A model generated the notes under the pieces. That model was not told the DNA's origin and ran no database searches. It saw nothing but the letters and a program-made list of their open reading frames with translations. This document shows, one piece after another, positions 11,651 through 22,427 of a stretch of DNA of 64,000 bases. Source of the stretch: Balamuthia mandrillaris (taxonomy: Eukaryota; Discosea; Longamoebia; Balamuthiidae); NCBI GenBank assembly GCA_031835245.1, contig JAVKOQ010000067.1, positions 62,001 to 126,000 on the forward strand, given 5' to 3'. The translations under genes and the position numbers were made by a program. The number at the start of each line of letters is the position of its first letter. The stretch's first letter is position 1.

Positions 11651-12549
11651 CTTTCCCTCCTTTCTCTCCTTTCTCCTGTTCTTGTGTCGACATAACAAAA
11701 AAAAAAAAAAACAATAACAGGCATGTCGGTTGATAACGGACACGCTGAAGGAGAACAAAGACATACCATTTGCTCTCATCTTTTTAGCTACAGAAGACAA
11801 CAAAATAGCAAACCTCGTGGCCACGACCTACGATCCCGACTTTTTCCGAGACCAAATCTACGAGGACTCCCCGGAGGAAGACAAACGTTCCAACGGGAAC
11901 AGCACAAGTACAAATGAAAATGGTGACGACGATGACGAGGATGCCTACGAAGAAGGCTCACCTGAAAGAGAAGAACGGAAGCGCAGAAACCTTTTTCCTC
12001 CTTTTCTCCAAAGCATTCCAATGCAAGTCAACATAGCTGCAGAGAAGGCTCGCCTTCGTTCTCGCCGCGGCGGCAGCTATGGCCCTCATCACAAGTCTGG
12101 CTCTCGCTCCTCCTGTTCCTCCGCTGACTCTCGCCGCGTGCGTTACGTCGGCAGCAGCAACTGCAGCAGCCGCAGCTCTGAGTTCTCCTCAGGCAATCCA
12201 TCCAGCCACAGCAGCGGCACGGCCTCCGACACAGAACAAGCAGAGCAAGATACCTCCATTACCAACCTGCGAGTGGCCAACAAGGAGAGCCCTCCAGAGG
12301 ATTGGCCTCTTGCCAGAGTGTTCGCCACTGGAAGAGCGGAGAGTGCCTGTCTCCCCGACGCGAGAGAACAGAAAGTCCTGTTGTTGCCCATCAAGACCTC
12401 CTATGAGGAGAGGGGAAACATATCTGCGGTGTTGGTAGCGGGCGTCAATCCTTTGAGGACGCTGGACAGTTATTATAGGGAATTTTATGACCTAGTTGCG
12501 GGGCACTTGTCCTCTGCACTGAACAACGCTAAGGTTTGTTTTCTTTTAC

Positions 12550-12591
<42 letters not shown>

Positions 12592-15500
12592 GTTCCTTTC
12601 CTCGTTAACTTTTTTTTCGTTCTTCCCTAATTACTATAAAGGCTCGAGAGGAAGAACGGAAGCGAGCCGAGAAGCTTTCTGAGCTAGATCAAGCTAAAAC
12701 CACGTTTTTCAGCAATGTGAGTCATGAGTTTCGTACTCCGCTCACGCTGATGATGGCACCACTCGAGGACATTATCAACGATCCAAAACTTTCGGCCTCT
12801 CATCGGGACTCCTTGCGAATGGTCTTTCGAAACGGTCAACGCCTTGTAAAGCTTGTAAATACATTGTTGGACTTCAGTCGCATCGAAGCTGGCAGGTTTG
12901 TTGATATCTTTGCATTATTTTTTTGTTCTTTTGATCTTTCTTAAACGTGATCTCTCACCAACGTGTGTTTAGACTAAAAGCGCGGTATGAACCAGTTGAC
13001 TTATATCAGTTTACAGCGGAGTTAGTAAGCGAGTTCGAGTCAGCAGCAGAACGACTGGGCTTAGACCTCATCGTGAAATGTAACAATTGGGATAATCAAT
13101 CCACCGGATCTGACCAACAACAGCAACAACAAGAACAAAAACCCGATCAAAAAGAACAACAAAAGTCTGAACAACCAACCCCAGACCTCACAAAGACAGA
13201 CACACCTCCAACAAAGGCAACAGATCAAAAGAAGGTAATCGTGATCAACAGTAACAATCATCACAGCAGCCATCACAGCAAGAAACCTGAGCACGAACAA
13301 ATGTACGTGGACAAAGACATGTGGGAGAAGATTGTCCTCAACCTCGTTTCCAACGCGCTCAAGTTCACATGGCGAGGCAGCGTGACTGTCACCTTGAATC
13401 GAGTAGAAGGCGGAGTGGAGTTGACTGTACAAGATACAGGAGTGGGTATTGCTGAGGAACACCTCTGTCAACTCTTTCAGCGCTTCTATCGAGTGCAGAA
13501 CAGCCAAGCAAGGAGTCATGAAGGAACGGGGATTGGTTTGGCGCTCATCCAGGAATTGGTTAACTTGCATGGAGGAAGCATAGAAGTGGAGAGTGAAGAG
13601 AATGTAGGGACACGGTTCACTGTCTTTATTCCTTCTGGATATCGGCACTTGCCACGAGATCAAGTTGTCAAGATCAAACGACAGAAGGATACTTCTGCTG
13701 CTGCCGTAGCCGCCGCTTCCGCCGCTGCGGCCGCCGCGTTTGATCCTTCCACCTCTTCATCCACGTTTACTTTGACGCCTTCGTATTCTCCCGATAATAA
13801 TGGCAACACTCCTACAAGTTCTGCTACTACTACCACAATTAAGAGCGAGGGAGGAGGGTCAGAAAATGGAGAGAAGAACAAGAAATCGCTTGTTGCATCT
13901 GTGAGAGACGAGTTTGCTGGACGAAGAGCAACTTACGTAGAAGAACTTGTGGTAGGATGCAACATCACAGAACAGTACACAAGCGAAACCCTCAACTGGC
14001 CGGATGGTTCTCCCCCGGAAGAAAGCTGCCCTGCTTCAGCTTCTACTGCAGTTGCAACAACATCAACAACGGACATGATTAAAGATTCCCGTCAAAGAGA
14101 GTTGTGCGGAACAGGAAATCAGGATGACGAGCCCAATGACGTTGATAGCCCGTCGTTGGAAGGAAAAGAACCCGAACAATCGGACCTGAAAAAGCCGTTA
14201 GTTCTCCTCGCTGATGACAATGCCGACATGCGACGTTACGTCACCTCTCTACTTAGCCCCTTCTTCCGCGTGAAAGCGGTCATCAACGGACAGAAAGCTA
14301 TCGAAGAGATACGCAGACAACCCCCTGATTTAGTGTTGAGCGATGTGATGATGCCCGTCAAAGATGGTTTCAGCTTGTTGCGAGACCTGCGCAGAGACAA
14401 ACGAACCAGCAGCATTCCTTTCATTCTTCTCTCAGCGAGAGCAGGCTCGGAGGCATCCGTGGAAGGACTGGAAGCTGGAGCGGATGACTATCTTGTCAAA
14501 CCTTTTGACTCGCGAGAGCTGATCGCCAAAGTACGAGCAATGGTGAAGTTAAGGTCGATGCGGAAAGAGATGCACGCTCGCGAGAAGGAGGAGATGCAGC
14601 ACAAGCGATTGGTTCTGGACGTGGCAGAGAAGATTCGTTGCGGATTGATGAACATGCAGGAAGTGTTGGACACGACGGTGGAGGAGGTAATGAAGGTGTT
14701 GCGCGCAGACAGCGTGCGGGTGTGTCGCTTTGAGGAAGTGGCGAGAAAGAGCAGCATTACCAGCAGCAGCGCTGGCAGTCTTAGCGCCGATGGAGCCGAT
14801 GCAGATGACAACGATGACTATGGTGAATCGTCGGATAGCGATTATTCTTCGGATGACGGATACTACGCCTACAATTTATCAGATTCCGAGCGTGAACAAA
14901 GAGGCGGGGGACGAAGAAGAGGAAGCGAAAGAAGAGAGGGAAGAAGAAGAGGAAGCCCATCTGGTAACTCTACCTCTTCTGGGACTGCTGCATCTTGCTC
15001 CTCTTCTTTTGCTGGTGGCGGAGAGCTCGAACTCAGGCTAAGGCATATACATCGACGCTCGCAAGAACGCAGACAGCGGCAACAAAAAAAACGAAGACGA
15101 CGACAACGACAAAGAAAACGCAGTTTGTCAAACGAACCAGCAAGCCTCATTGAGCAGGCAGCAACTACCGAAGAACGTTCTCTCTCCAACAACAATAATA
15201 ACAATAACAACAAGGTGCAGGAACAAAGAGCTCGGTTGTTTGTCGAGGGGAGACGGAAGTCTATGTCCTCGAATTCCAGAGCGGGAATGAAGGCGAGGAA
15301 GAGGACGCAGAGGAATACTGCTGATGAATATAACTTTGGTTGGTACATAAGCGAAGATGATCGTTCAGGGTTTAGATCACGGCAACCAAATACCATTGAC
15401 GAAGATGAAGACGACGATGAAGACATTGGACTTCATTCACAATGCGACATCCAACGAATGTGCACTATACCAGCAGAATGCGTTAGGGTATCGCAACAAG

Positions 15501-18500
15501 AAGAAGATTACTTCGATCAACGATTACTGGGCTTAAAGTTCCCCATCGACTGCGATCCGCACGACGATGATGCCTGGAATGTTCGTTCCAACCATGATCG
15601 CCCTCAGATGGAATGGTTGGAGGAGTTGGAGGAGATGTTGCCAGAAGAGTTGCAAGAGGAGAATAGCATTACTGCCATGATACTAGTGCAAGACAAGGTA
15701 TGGGGCTTGCTACAATGTGTGCGATGGAGGAACACTGGAGACAGTTCTCCCGAGCTACGATCAGCCTCAACGACTTCATCAGAAAATACTTTTGTGGATA
15801 CAGAAGAAGAAAGAGAAGAGGGAGAAAATAGAGAAGCAGGGGAAGAAGACGCAGTATCTTTCATTGATTCTGTTGGTTGGACGACAAAAGGAAGGCGTGG
15901 CCCAACAAGTTGGGAAAGAAGGGAGCAACAACGAAGAAGAAGAAGAAGAAGAAAAACACGAAGAAGGGGATCATGGACGGAAACAGATCAGGCTTTGTTG
16001 ATGCAGATCGCGGTGCAGGTGAGTTTGGGATTGAGCCAAGCTCGTCTCGCGGAGGAAAGATTGCAACAACAGTTGAAATTGGACGCTGCTCATGCAGCCA
16101 ATAAAGCCAAGAGCATGATCATGGCCAATACTAGCCATGAGATCCGAACTCCGCTCAATGCCATCATCGGCATGATGGAAATGCTGCAAGATACGCCGCT
16201 GAATGCTGAGCAAGCGGAAATGGTGCAAACTTTACAGCACTCTAGGTTCGTTCTTCTTGTTCATCTTTCTTGTCGTTTCTTTCTTTTCTTTCTCTGTTCA
16301 AATTCTTACTCAAAAAAAAAATTATAGTGAATTGCTATTGGAGATCGTGAACGACATTTTAGACTTTTCCAAAATGGAAGCCGAGAACGTGGTCTTCCAC
16401 TACGCCGACTTTGAGGTGCGCTCCTTGATAGAGCGAACGATGGACATGTTCGCAGAACTCGCAGGCAGCAAGAACATTGAACTTGTTAATATGACCGACT
16501 TAGAACCTGACTCCTCTTGCTCCTCTTCTGCCTCATCTCCATCATCCTCCACTGTCACAACAACTACAACAACAGTACAACACGGGCGATGGGTTCGAAG
16601 CGATCCTTCTCGGTTGCAGCAAGTGTTGGTCAACCTCATCAATAACGCCATCAAGTTCACAGATAGAGGCGGTGAGGTCATGGTTCGAGTCAGTTGCTCT
16701 CAAGTCGCACCATTATCATCGACTTCGTCTACACCAAGATCAACAAATGAATTGGAAAGAGGAGTCGAAGAAGAGCAAAAAGAACCCTTCAACATCGAAG
16801 GAGAGAAAGAAGATGAGAAACCGATAGAGATCGTATGCAACAATTCCACCACCTACAACAACAAAAAACAAAAACAACCAAAATACGACACTGTTTTGAA
16901 AGTAGAAGTGGTGGACACCGGCATCGGTATCAGTCAAGAGGGAGTTGAGAAGATATTCCGCTCGTTTAGTCAAGTAGATGGCTCCATGACCAGAAAATAC
17001 GGTGGTACTGGACTCGGCCTAGCCATCTGCAAGCACCTGGTGGAGATTGCGGGTGGCGACATCGGAGTGGAAACTAAACCGGGAGAGGGCTCCACATTCT
17101 GGTTCACTTGGCACTGTCGGTCCAGCCCTGCGGAGGATATTGCTGCGGCGTGCATGGTGGCTGCGGATGGTGGTTCTGCATCTGGTTCTAGTTCCTCTGG
17201 TTCTGTTTCTCCTTCCCGATCCTCGAGCTCTGGCTCTGGCTCCGGCTCCGGCTCTCTTATAATTCGTTCTCCTCCAACAGAACCTTTACCGTTGTCATCT
17301 TCTTATGATTCTTCGAAACGTCATCACACTCGTCACGCGTTTTTGACGACGGCAACGACTAACACACAACAACAAGGACTGGCCTTGCCTAGCGCGTTTA
17401 TGTTGGCAAGTCAGAGAGTACTTGTTGTGGAATCCAATCAACATAGCCTCGATTCCATTCTTCTTCACCTACAAAGTGTTGTTGGTATGTTTTTCTTCTC
17501 TTGCTCTCTCTCTCTCTCTCTCTCTCTCTATGTGCCTCTTTCTCTTTGTCCTACCTTTCTTTGTTGTTAATCGTTAAATGTTATTTTACATGTACAGAGT
17601 GTGAAGGAACGAAAAGCATGGAACAAGGCTTAAAAATGTTCAACCAGGGCTTGCTTGAACGACGTCCCTTCAGCATTGTTGTGCTGGACACAGCCTCTCC
17701 CAACCTAGAAGCCGCCATTCAGACCAGCCGAGCCATGCACCAACAGCAAGGATGGTTGCGGGTGGTGTTGCTAAGTGCATCTAATCAGATGCATCGCGGA
17801 CTCGCTCGTCAAGGAATGAGTCGTTTGGGCGATAAGGTGTGCAGCGGGTATGTCACGAAGCCTGTGAAGAAGAACAAGCTGGTCAAGTGCATACGAACGG
17901 CAATCGCTCAGTCCTTTGCGGCTTGGTCTTCTTGGTCTGAAGACGATCATAATTATGAGAAAGAAAAAACAAAAGAGAAAGATGGAAAAAAGACGGCGAA
18001 ACGAAAAGGAAGCGAGAAAGGAGAAACGAAGCAACCACATAAAGATGGAATGCCGTCGAGAGAAAAACAACGAAGGCCTGAAAAGAAAAAGAAAGAAAAG
18101 AAGAAGGAGCAGGAGAAAACGAGGAAGCGGAAAAAAACTGACCCCAATATAACATCAACACAACCCAACCCGAAAGAGAAATATCCGGATAAACCTCAAA
18201 CTGCAACTCCTCTCACTAACCTTACAACGACAGCCCCACCTCAAAAAGCCGATGGCACCCAAGAATGCAATCAACACCGAACCAACAATCCTGCCTCATC
18301 ACTCCCTCTAGATAACGAAACGAAGAGATCCGACCTCCGAATTTTGGTAGTCGAAGATAACATCATCAACACCAAGGTGGTTTTGGCTCAGCTCCGGAAA
18401 TTGGGTCTCACAGCGGAGACAGCGTGCAACGGACAGGAGGCGGTCAACATGATCCGTGCGGCGGAGACAGGACATTTCGCTTTGGTGCTGATGGACATTG

Positions 18501-18769
18501 CGATGCCCGTCATGGACGGCTTTCAGGCCACTCGTTGCATCCGAGACATGAGCCAGGAAGGAAACGGACAAGGTGTTGAGGCGGAAGAACGCGAGAGAAG
18601 ACGGACGTACTTCATGAACATCCCGATTGTGGCGTTGACGGCTGGTGGAGTGGAGAACGACCGTGCTCGGTGCGAACAGGCTGGCATGACTGACTTTTTG
18701 TGTAAACCGTTGAAAGTGGTGCAGCTGAGAGCGACCCTGCAAAAGTGGTTGAACATGGAGCTGCCTTAA
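10849..18769 (+). CDS. Double hybrid histidine kinase (PAS-GAF-HK-REC-HK-REC-REC)
   Basis: Seven exons (about 10849-11022, 11250-11598, 11722-12533, 12642-12897, 12972-16245, 16328-17484, 17598-18769), about 2,395 residues. Order: PAS-like sensor (1-170; MDWANTAVGPMEHWPP-type start, RNGFLEETYFSMSWSP); GAF (175-444); first HisKA with FFSNVSHEFRTPLTL (~455-530); HATPase_c with N-box VLNLVSNALKF and G-boxes DTGVGI, GTGIGLAL (~640-755); REC with ADDNADMRR, DVMMP, LLSARAG, KPFD (~936-1060); a long Ser/Asp-rich linker with a weak GAF-like part; second HisKA NTSHEIRTPLNAI (~1570); HATPase_c VLVNLINNAIKF, DTGIGI, GTGLGLAI (~1708-1884); a degenerate receiver (VVLDTA, TKPV; ~1980-2110); and a final REC with VVEDNIINTK, LMDIAMPVMDG, LTAGG, KPLK (~2250-2390). 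It would autophosphorylate histidine and relay to aspartate, then to an Hpt protein. No transmembrane segment is seen, so it is probably cytosolic. The first half reads like a bacterial kinase. Confidence 0.9.
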
Positions 18770-19117
18770 CCTGCTGCTCCTCTTCCTCCATCAATCCTTC
18801 TTCTTCTCTTGTACCATAAAACCGTTTTCGCTTCTCTCTTTTCAATTTAAATTTTAGTCAAAGAAAATGTAAAAAATTCAGTTCTTGGAAAAATTTTAAC
18901 AACGACAGCTAATAGGTTGGGAATACTCCAACACTATCACGAAGTATGACGTCATAGTCGACAAAATATACGAAAAAGTACGAAAAAAGGATTTCCGTTG
19001 CGGAAAACGGAAATTTATCGCAAATCGCAAAAATATATTTTATAAAGGTGAAAAAAAAATAAAAAGAACAGCACATCAGCTCATCCCACACACACCTTGC
19101 ATATATACACACACATC
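18770..19117 (+). promoter_or_regulatory. ISCU upstream region with palindromes
   Basis: A+T-rich spacer between the kinase stop and the ISCU start. It holds a CRE/bZIP-type palindrome TGACGTCA (18947-18954) followed two bases later by GTCGAC (18957-18962), a perfect 9-bp inverted repeat ATTTCCGTT/AACGGAAAT with a 6-base loop (18991-19014), and a TATAAA-like element near 19038. Confidence 0.5.
18947..18962. promoter_or_regulatory. Adjacent TGACGTCA and GTCGAC palindromes
   Basis: TGACGTCA, two bases, GTCGAC, 156-171 bases upstream of the ISCU start codon. TGACGTCA is the known CRE/ATF bZIP palindrome; its use here is an inference. Confidence 0.4.
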
Positions 19118-19648
19118 ATGCTAAAGTCTGCAGTCACCAACGGCCTTCGTCACAGCAGCAGGCTCCCTCGAGCTCACCCTACGCCAGCTGTCCGGCACAC
19201 GGCTACCTCTTTCCTCTCTTCTTCTTCCTCTCTTCTTCGTAATCGCCACTACCACGAGCGCGTCATCGATCACTACGAAAATCCTCGCAACGTCGGCTCC
19301 CTCCCCAAGGAGGACCCCAACGTGGGCACCGGCATCGTGGGCGCCCCTGCCTGCGGCGACGTCATGAAGCTCCAGATCAAGGTGGAGAACGGGAGGATCG
19401 TGGACGCGCGCTTCAAGACCTTTGGCTGCGGCTCCGCCATAGCCTCCTCCTCCCTGGTGACCGAGTGGATCAAGGGCAAGACCCTGGAGGAGGCCCAAGG
19501 CATCCGCAACACGGAGATTGCCAAGCACCTCAGCCTGCCCCCCGTGAAGCTTCACTGTAGCATGCTTGCGGAGGACGCCATCAAGGCCTCGCTCAAAGAC
19601 TACGAAGCCAAGAGACTGAAGATGCAGTCCGCTGGCCAGAAGGCTTAG
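19118..19648 (+). CDS. ISCU: Mitochondrial iron-sulfur cluster scaffold ISCU
   Basis: Intronless, 176 residues. Residues 1-45 are rich in Arg, Ser, His and Ala with no acids, as expected of a mitochondrial targeting peptide. From YHERVIDHYENPRNVGS the protein matches IscU/ISCU. The three cluster ligand cysteines are visible: GAPACGDVMKL, KTFGCGSAIASSS and KLHCSML; the LPPVK chaperone-binding motif for the HSP70 system is just before the last one. ISCU assembles [2Fe-2S] clusters from NFS1 sulfur in the matrix and hands them on through HSP70/HSC20. The coding sequence is more G+C-rich than its neighbours and lacks their low-complexity runs, as expected of a highly expressed gene. The ATG at 19118 gives the targeting peptide and is the natural start. 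Confidence 0.96.
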   Translation: MLKSAVTNGLRHSSRLPRAHPTPAVRHTATSFLSSSSSLLRNRHYHERVIDHYENPRNVGSLPKEDPNVGTGIVGAPACGDVMKLQIKVENGRIVDARFKTFGCGSAIASSSLVTEWIKGKTLEEAQGIRNTEIAKHLSLPPVKLHCSMLAEDAIKASLKDYEAKRLKMQSAGQKA

Positions 19649-19976
19649 GCTAAAAACAACAAAAAAAAAAAAAGAAAGAAAGAAAAATCAAACCAACCCG
19701 CCAACCTATCTTCGCTCACTCCCGTTTGCTTCCTCTTCCACTGTGCCTTTGCGGAAACAAAAAAGTGGAGCCACTCCCGTGAACGGATCGGTCCATCTTT
19801 TTTTTTTTTTTTTTTTTGCTCCCCCCTCTCCCCCTCATCGTACTTTGTCTTTTGTGCATAACAATCTCAATCCTTTAAATGGTATCTTTAACGCATTGGC
19901 TTTTTTTAAAAAGCTAGCGTGTGCTTCGCATACCTTTTTCACCCTGTCCACAAAAAAGATGAAAATACTAGGACAT
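19649..19976. other. Spacer between ISCU and the mobile element
   Basis: 3' flank of ISCU with an A-run and a T-run (19798-19817). I see no gene or structured element here. Confidence 0.5.
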
Positions 19977-20003
19977 GACTATCGGCATTATAATGCCGAT
20001 AGG
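19977..20003. repeat. Left terminal inverted repeat of the element
   Basis: 27 bases, GACTATCGGCATTATAATGC through GATAGG. Inverted match to 20741-20767 at 26 of 27 positions. The inner 24 bases (19979-20002) are a perfect self-palindrome. Confidence 0.8.
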
Positions 20004-20040
20004 TTTTTGTAGACAATAAAAATTGCGGAAAATATTGCGT

Positions 20041-20640
20041 TTATTGATCATTTGGTTGGTGGTACTCTTCGAAGCAGTTTTTGTCTTTCTTAATGCAGAG
20101 GGTAATGTTGCAATGTGTGAGCAGAAGAAGTGAGAGCGGGTGGGGTTCTTGCGTGCTGGATCTTTGCGGTAGCACACCACACAATTTTTGTGGTTTTCCA
20201 CTACACTGTGGCAAATGGGCGAAGTTTTTGCTAAGGCGATCTTCTGGTAGTTGGCAGTCAACATTTATTCGGGTGCGCTTTTTAGTTGGTGGTGTTAGTG
20301 TGAAGGTAGATGCATTAGGAAGTTGTGGTTGCTCGCCTGCAAAAAAGCTGGGATCATCCACCAAACAACAGATCAACTCTTCAATAGCACGTCGCATCTT
20401 GAAGCGATGTTCTGGTACTATCAAGTTCCAAATCCGAAACACACAAATAATAGCTTGGTCAATGACATAAAAGAACAAACCTGTGGTGGTTGTTGTAACT
20501 GCCGGCTTGCATGGTGACCCTTTCGTCCATAGGTTCGCTCGCTTGCCCCTCTGTCTCTACGGTACCAAATGCTAGGCATTCAAGTTCTTCCCAGTGGTCG
20601 CCGCTTGAGAAGAACGACATCGCCCGCGGTACTCCGTTCT
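20041..20640 (-). pseudogene. piggyBac-like transposase remnant (C-terminal end)
   Basis: Minus-strand reading frames contain, in order: MQAGSYNNHHR, then FFYVIDQAIICVFRIWN with FKMRRAIEELI (end of the DDE_Tnp_1_7 domain: aromatic-rich helix with D.A...N), then CVVCYRKDPARKN, FFCSH, CNITLCIKKDKNCFEEYH. The last part is the C-terminal zinc ribbon of piggyBac transposases (CxxC..C..C..LC...CFxxYH). The pieces fall in different frames, so at least two or three frameshifts separate them, and the catalytic core is missing. It cannot encode an active enzyme. The stop codon is at 20041-20043. The upstream limit, about 20640, is approximate. Confidence 0.7.
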
Positions 20641-20740
20641 TTCGCTCGTCTTGCCAACAATATTTTACAAAATTATTGCAATAAAATATTTGAATAACTG
20701 AGTAAATATTTATTGTTTTTTACGATAAATGCCAATAGGG

Positions 20741-20767
20741 CCTATCGGCATTATAGTGCCGATAGTC
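20741..20767. repeat. Right terminal inverted repeat of the element
   Basis: Reverse complement matches the left TIR with a single mismatch (C for T at one central position). It is preceded by an A+T-rich subterminal stretch (20650-20735). Confidence 0.8.
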
Positions 20768-21109
20768 TGCAAAAGGATATTAACGTTATAAACTACGCAC
20801 CGCGATAGTGTTCAAGCGAGCTCTACTGCCTTCACCGCTTTTGTTCTTCACTTCTCGTTGTTATTGTTGTTGTTGTTGTTGTTCGTTTGCTCTCCTTCAC
20901 TCACTCCCCCTTTTTTTTCCTCCCTCCACGAACGAGAACACGAAAGGACCAAACGCACTTCTCTGCTATGACGACCTCCTTAACTCCCTTGTCTGTTTCC
21001 TGTTTGTTTTGTTGTTTGTTTCTTTGCTGGTTTCACTGCTTGCCTCCTCTCTTTAGCTGCAAGCGAACGAAACCCAGCAAGGGAGAAACGAGGTCGAGCA
21101 CTGGAGGAG
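20768..21109. other. Spacer before the broken F-box gene
   Basis: Contains a TTG/TTGTTG run (20857-20884) and T- and C-rich sequence. It may be the former 5' leader of the F-box/ankyrin-like pseudogene. No other gene is visible. Confidence 0.45.
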
Positions 21110-22427
21110 ATGATAACCAACGACGACCTCGCCCCTCTACTGCCAGACGAGATGCTCTGCGAGATCTATGCCTTCCTTCCTGCCGAGTGGGTGGCCATGG
21201 CCGCAAGGGTCTCTCCCAGCTGGTACCGCTGCTCTCCGCTGGCCCACAGGAACGCCATACACCTCCCTTCCATCTGCGCCTCCCCCGTGCTCTGACAGTG
21301 GGCCGAAGAGCAAGGTTGTCCTTGGGAGGCAACCTGTGTTGCTGCTCGTGCTGGCAACAAAGAACTTTTGCTCTGGTTGAGGGAGAACGGATGTGTTTGG
21401 GGCGTCGGCACGTTTGCTGCCACAGCAAGCACAGGCAACATGGGGATGCTGCAGTGGCTGCTCGAGGAGGGATGCCCTTGGGACAAAAGCACATGCCGAG
21501 AGGCGGCAGCAGGGGGCCATCTGGAGGCCCTGAAGTGGCTTCAATGGGCTCGCAGTGAAGGATGTCCTTGGAGCGCAAAGACGTGCAGCGCTGCCGCTAG
21601 GCATGGTCATCTCCACGTCTTGCAGTGGCTGAGAAAAGAAGGGTGCCGATGGGACGAGCGGACCATTCGCAACGCTGCGCTTGGCGGACACAAGACGCTG
21701 TTGAGGTGGGCTGATTTCAATGGCTGTCGGATGGCTCATCGCATTTGCAAAGCGGCAGCGGAGGGAGGGCACCTGGACATTCTCTGGTGGCTGAGGGCAA
21801 GCCACTTTTATTTCTTTCCCCTCTTTGGGAGCTACAGCTGCAGCACTCCGTGGCCAACGTTGGCTTTGTTGGTTCGCGTTTGTGAAACAGGTCAAAGACA
21901 AGGCCAACGTTGTGGCTGAAGCCTTGAACGTCCAAGTAGAAGCTGGAGGTATTGGTGAGGAGTTGATTTTAGAAGGGGCGGTGAAAGCAGGGCACCTGCA
22001 TGTTCTCCAAGAGTGGGAAATGCTGTCTGGTGCAGCTTCCCGTTGTATCCACCTTTGCAGAAGAGCAGCCGCAGGCGGACACCTGCAGGTCTTACAGTGG
22101 CTTCGAGAGAAGAAGAGTCCCTGGGATGAGGCCACCACTGCTGCTGCAGCCAAAGGAGGGCACCTTGAGGTGCTGAAATGGGCTTGGCAGAATGGCTGTC
22201 CCTGGGATGAAGGGCTGTTGCAGGCTGCCGCGAAGAACGACCACCTGGAGACGTTTGTATGGGTGCTTGAAGTGGGGTGTCTCCCAACCAAAAACATGAA
22301 CTTGAGTCTATCTGAAAATGGGAACAGAGTGAAGAAATGGCTCGAGCGCAACGGGTATACTATCTCAAATGCTGGACCTGGTGGTAGTGTTTGTTACTTC
22401 TGCCCATTCATAACACACATACAATAA
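21110..22427 (+). pseudogene. Broken F-box / ankyrin-like 'GCPWD' repeat gene
   Basis: Homologue of the intact gene at 37620-38933. It starts with an F-box (PLLPDEMLCEIYAFLPAEWV, then SWYRCSPL and HLPSICASP), then runs into repeats of about 27-33 residues of the form GHLxxLxWLRxxGCPWD..TC.AAA. An in-frame TGA at 21293-21295 interrupts it where the intact relative reads Leu (ALLQW versus VL-stop-QW). A second break near 21800-21880 shifts the frame; coding resumes in another frame (AGHLHVLQEWEM...) and continues to TAA at 22425. The two lesions point to a fairly young pseudogene. The F-box would bind Skp1 of an SCF ubiquitin ligase and the repeats would bind substrates. Stop-codon readthrough cannot be excluded for the TGA, but the frame break argues against it. 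Confidence 0.78.

Larger units (their letters stand above)
19977..20767 (-). mobile_element. Short decayed piggyBac-like element with palindromic TIRs
   Basis: Two 27-base ends, 19977-20003 and 20741-20767, are inverted copies of each other with one mismatch. Each end is itself nearly palindromic (CTATCGGCAT..ATGCCGATAG). Between them, on the minus strand, lies a broken piggyBac-type transposase C-terminus whose stop is 38 bases from one TIR. The element is 791 bases, so most of the transposase gene has been lost. A TTAA (20780-20783) lies just outside the right end, but no matching TTAA flanks the left end, so the exact target duplication is not resolved. Confidence 0.68.

Noticed and set aside
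19888-20783. TTAACG at both sides taken as a piggyBac TTAA target duplication
   Set aside because: The left copy is 86 bases from its TIR and the right copy 13 bases, and the sequences just inside them do not match as inverted repeats, so this is probably chance.
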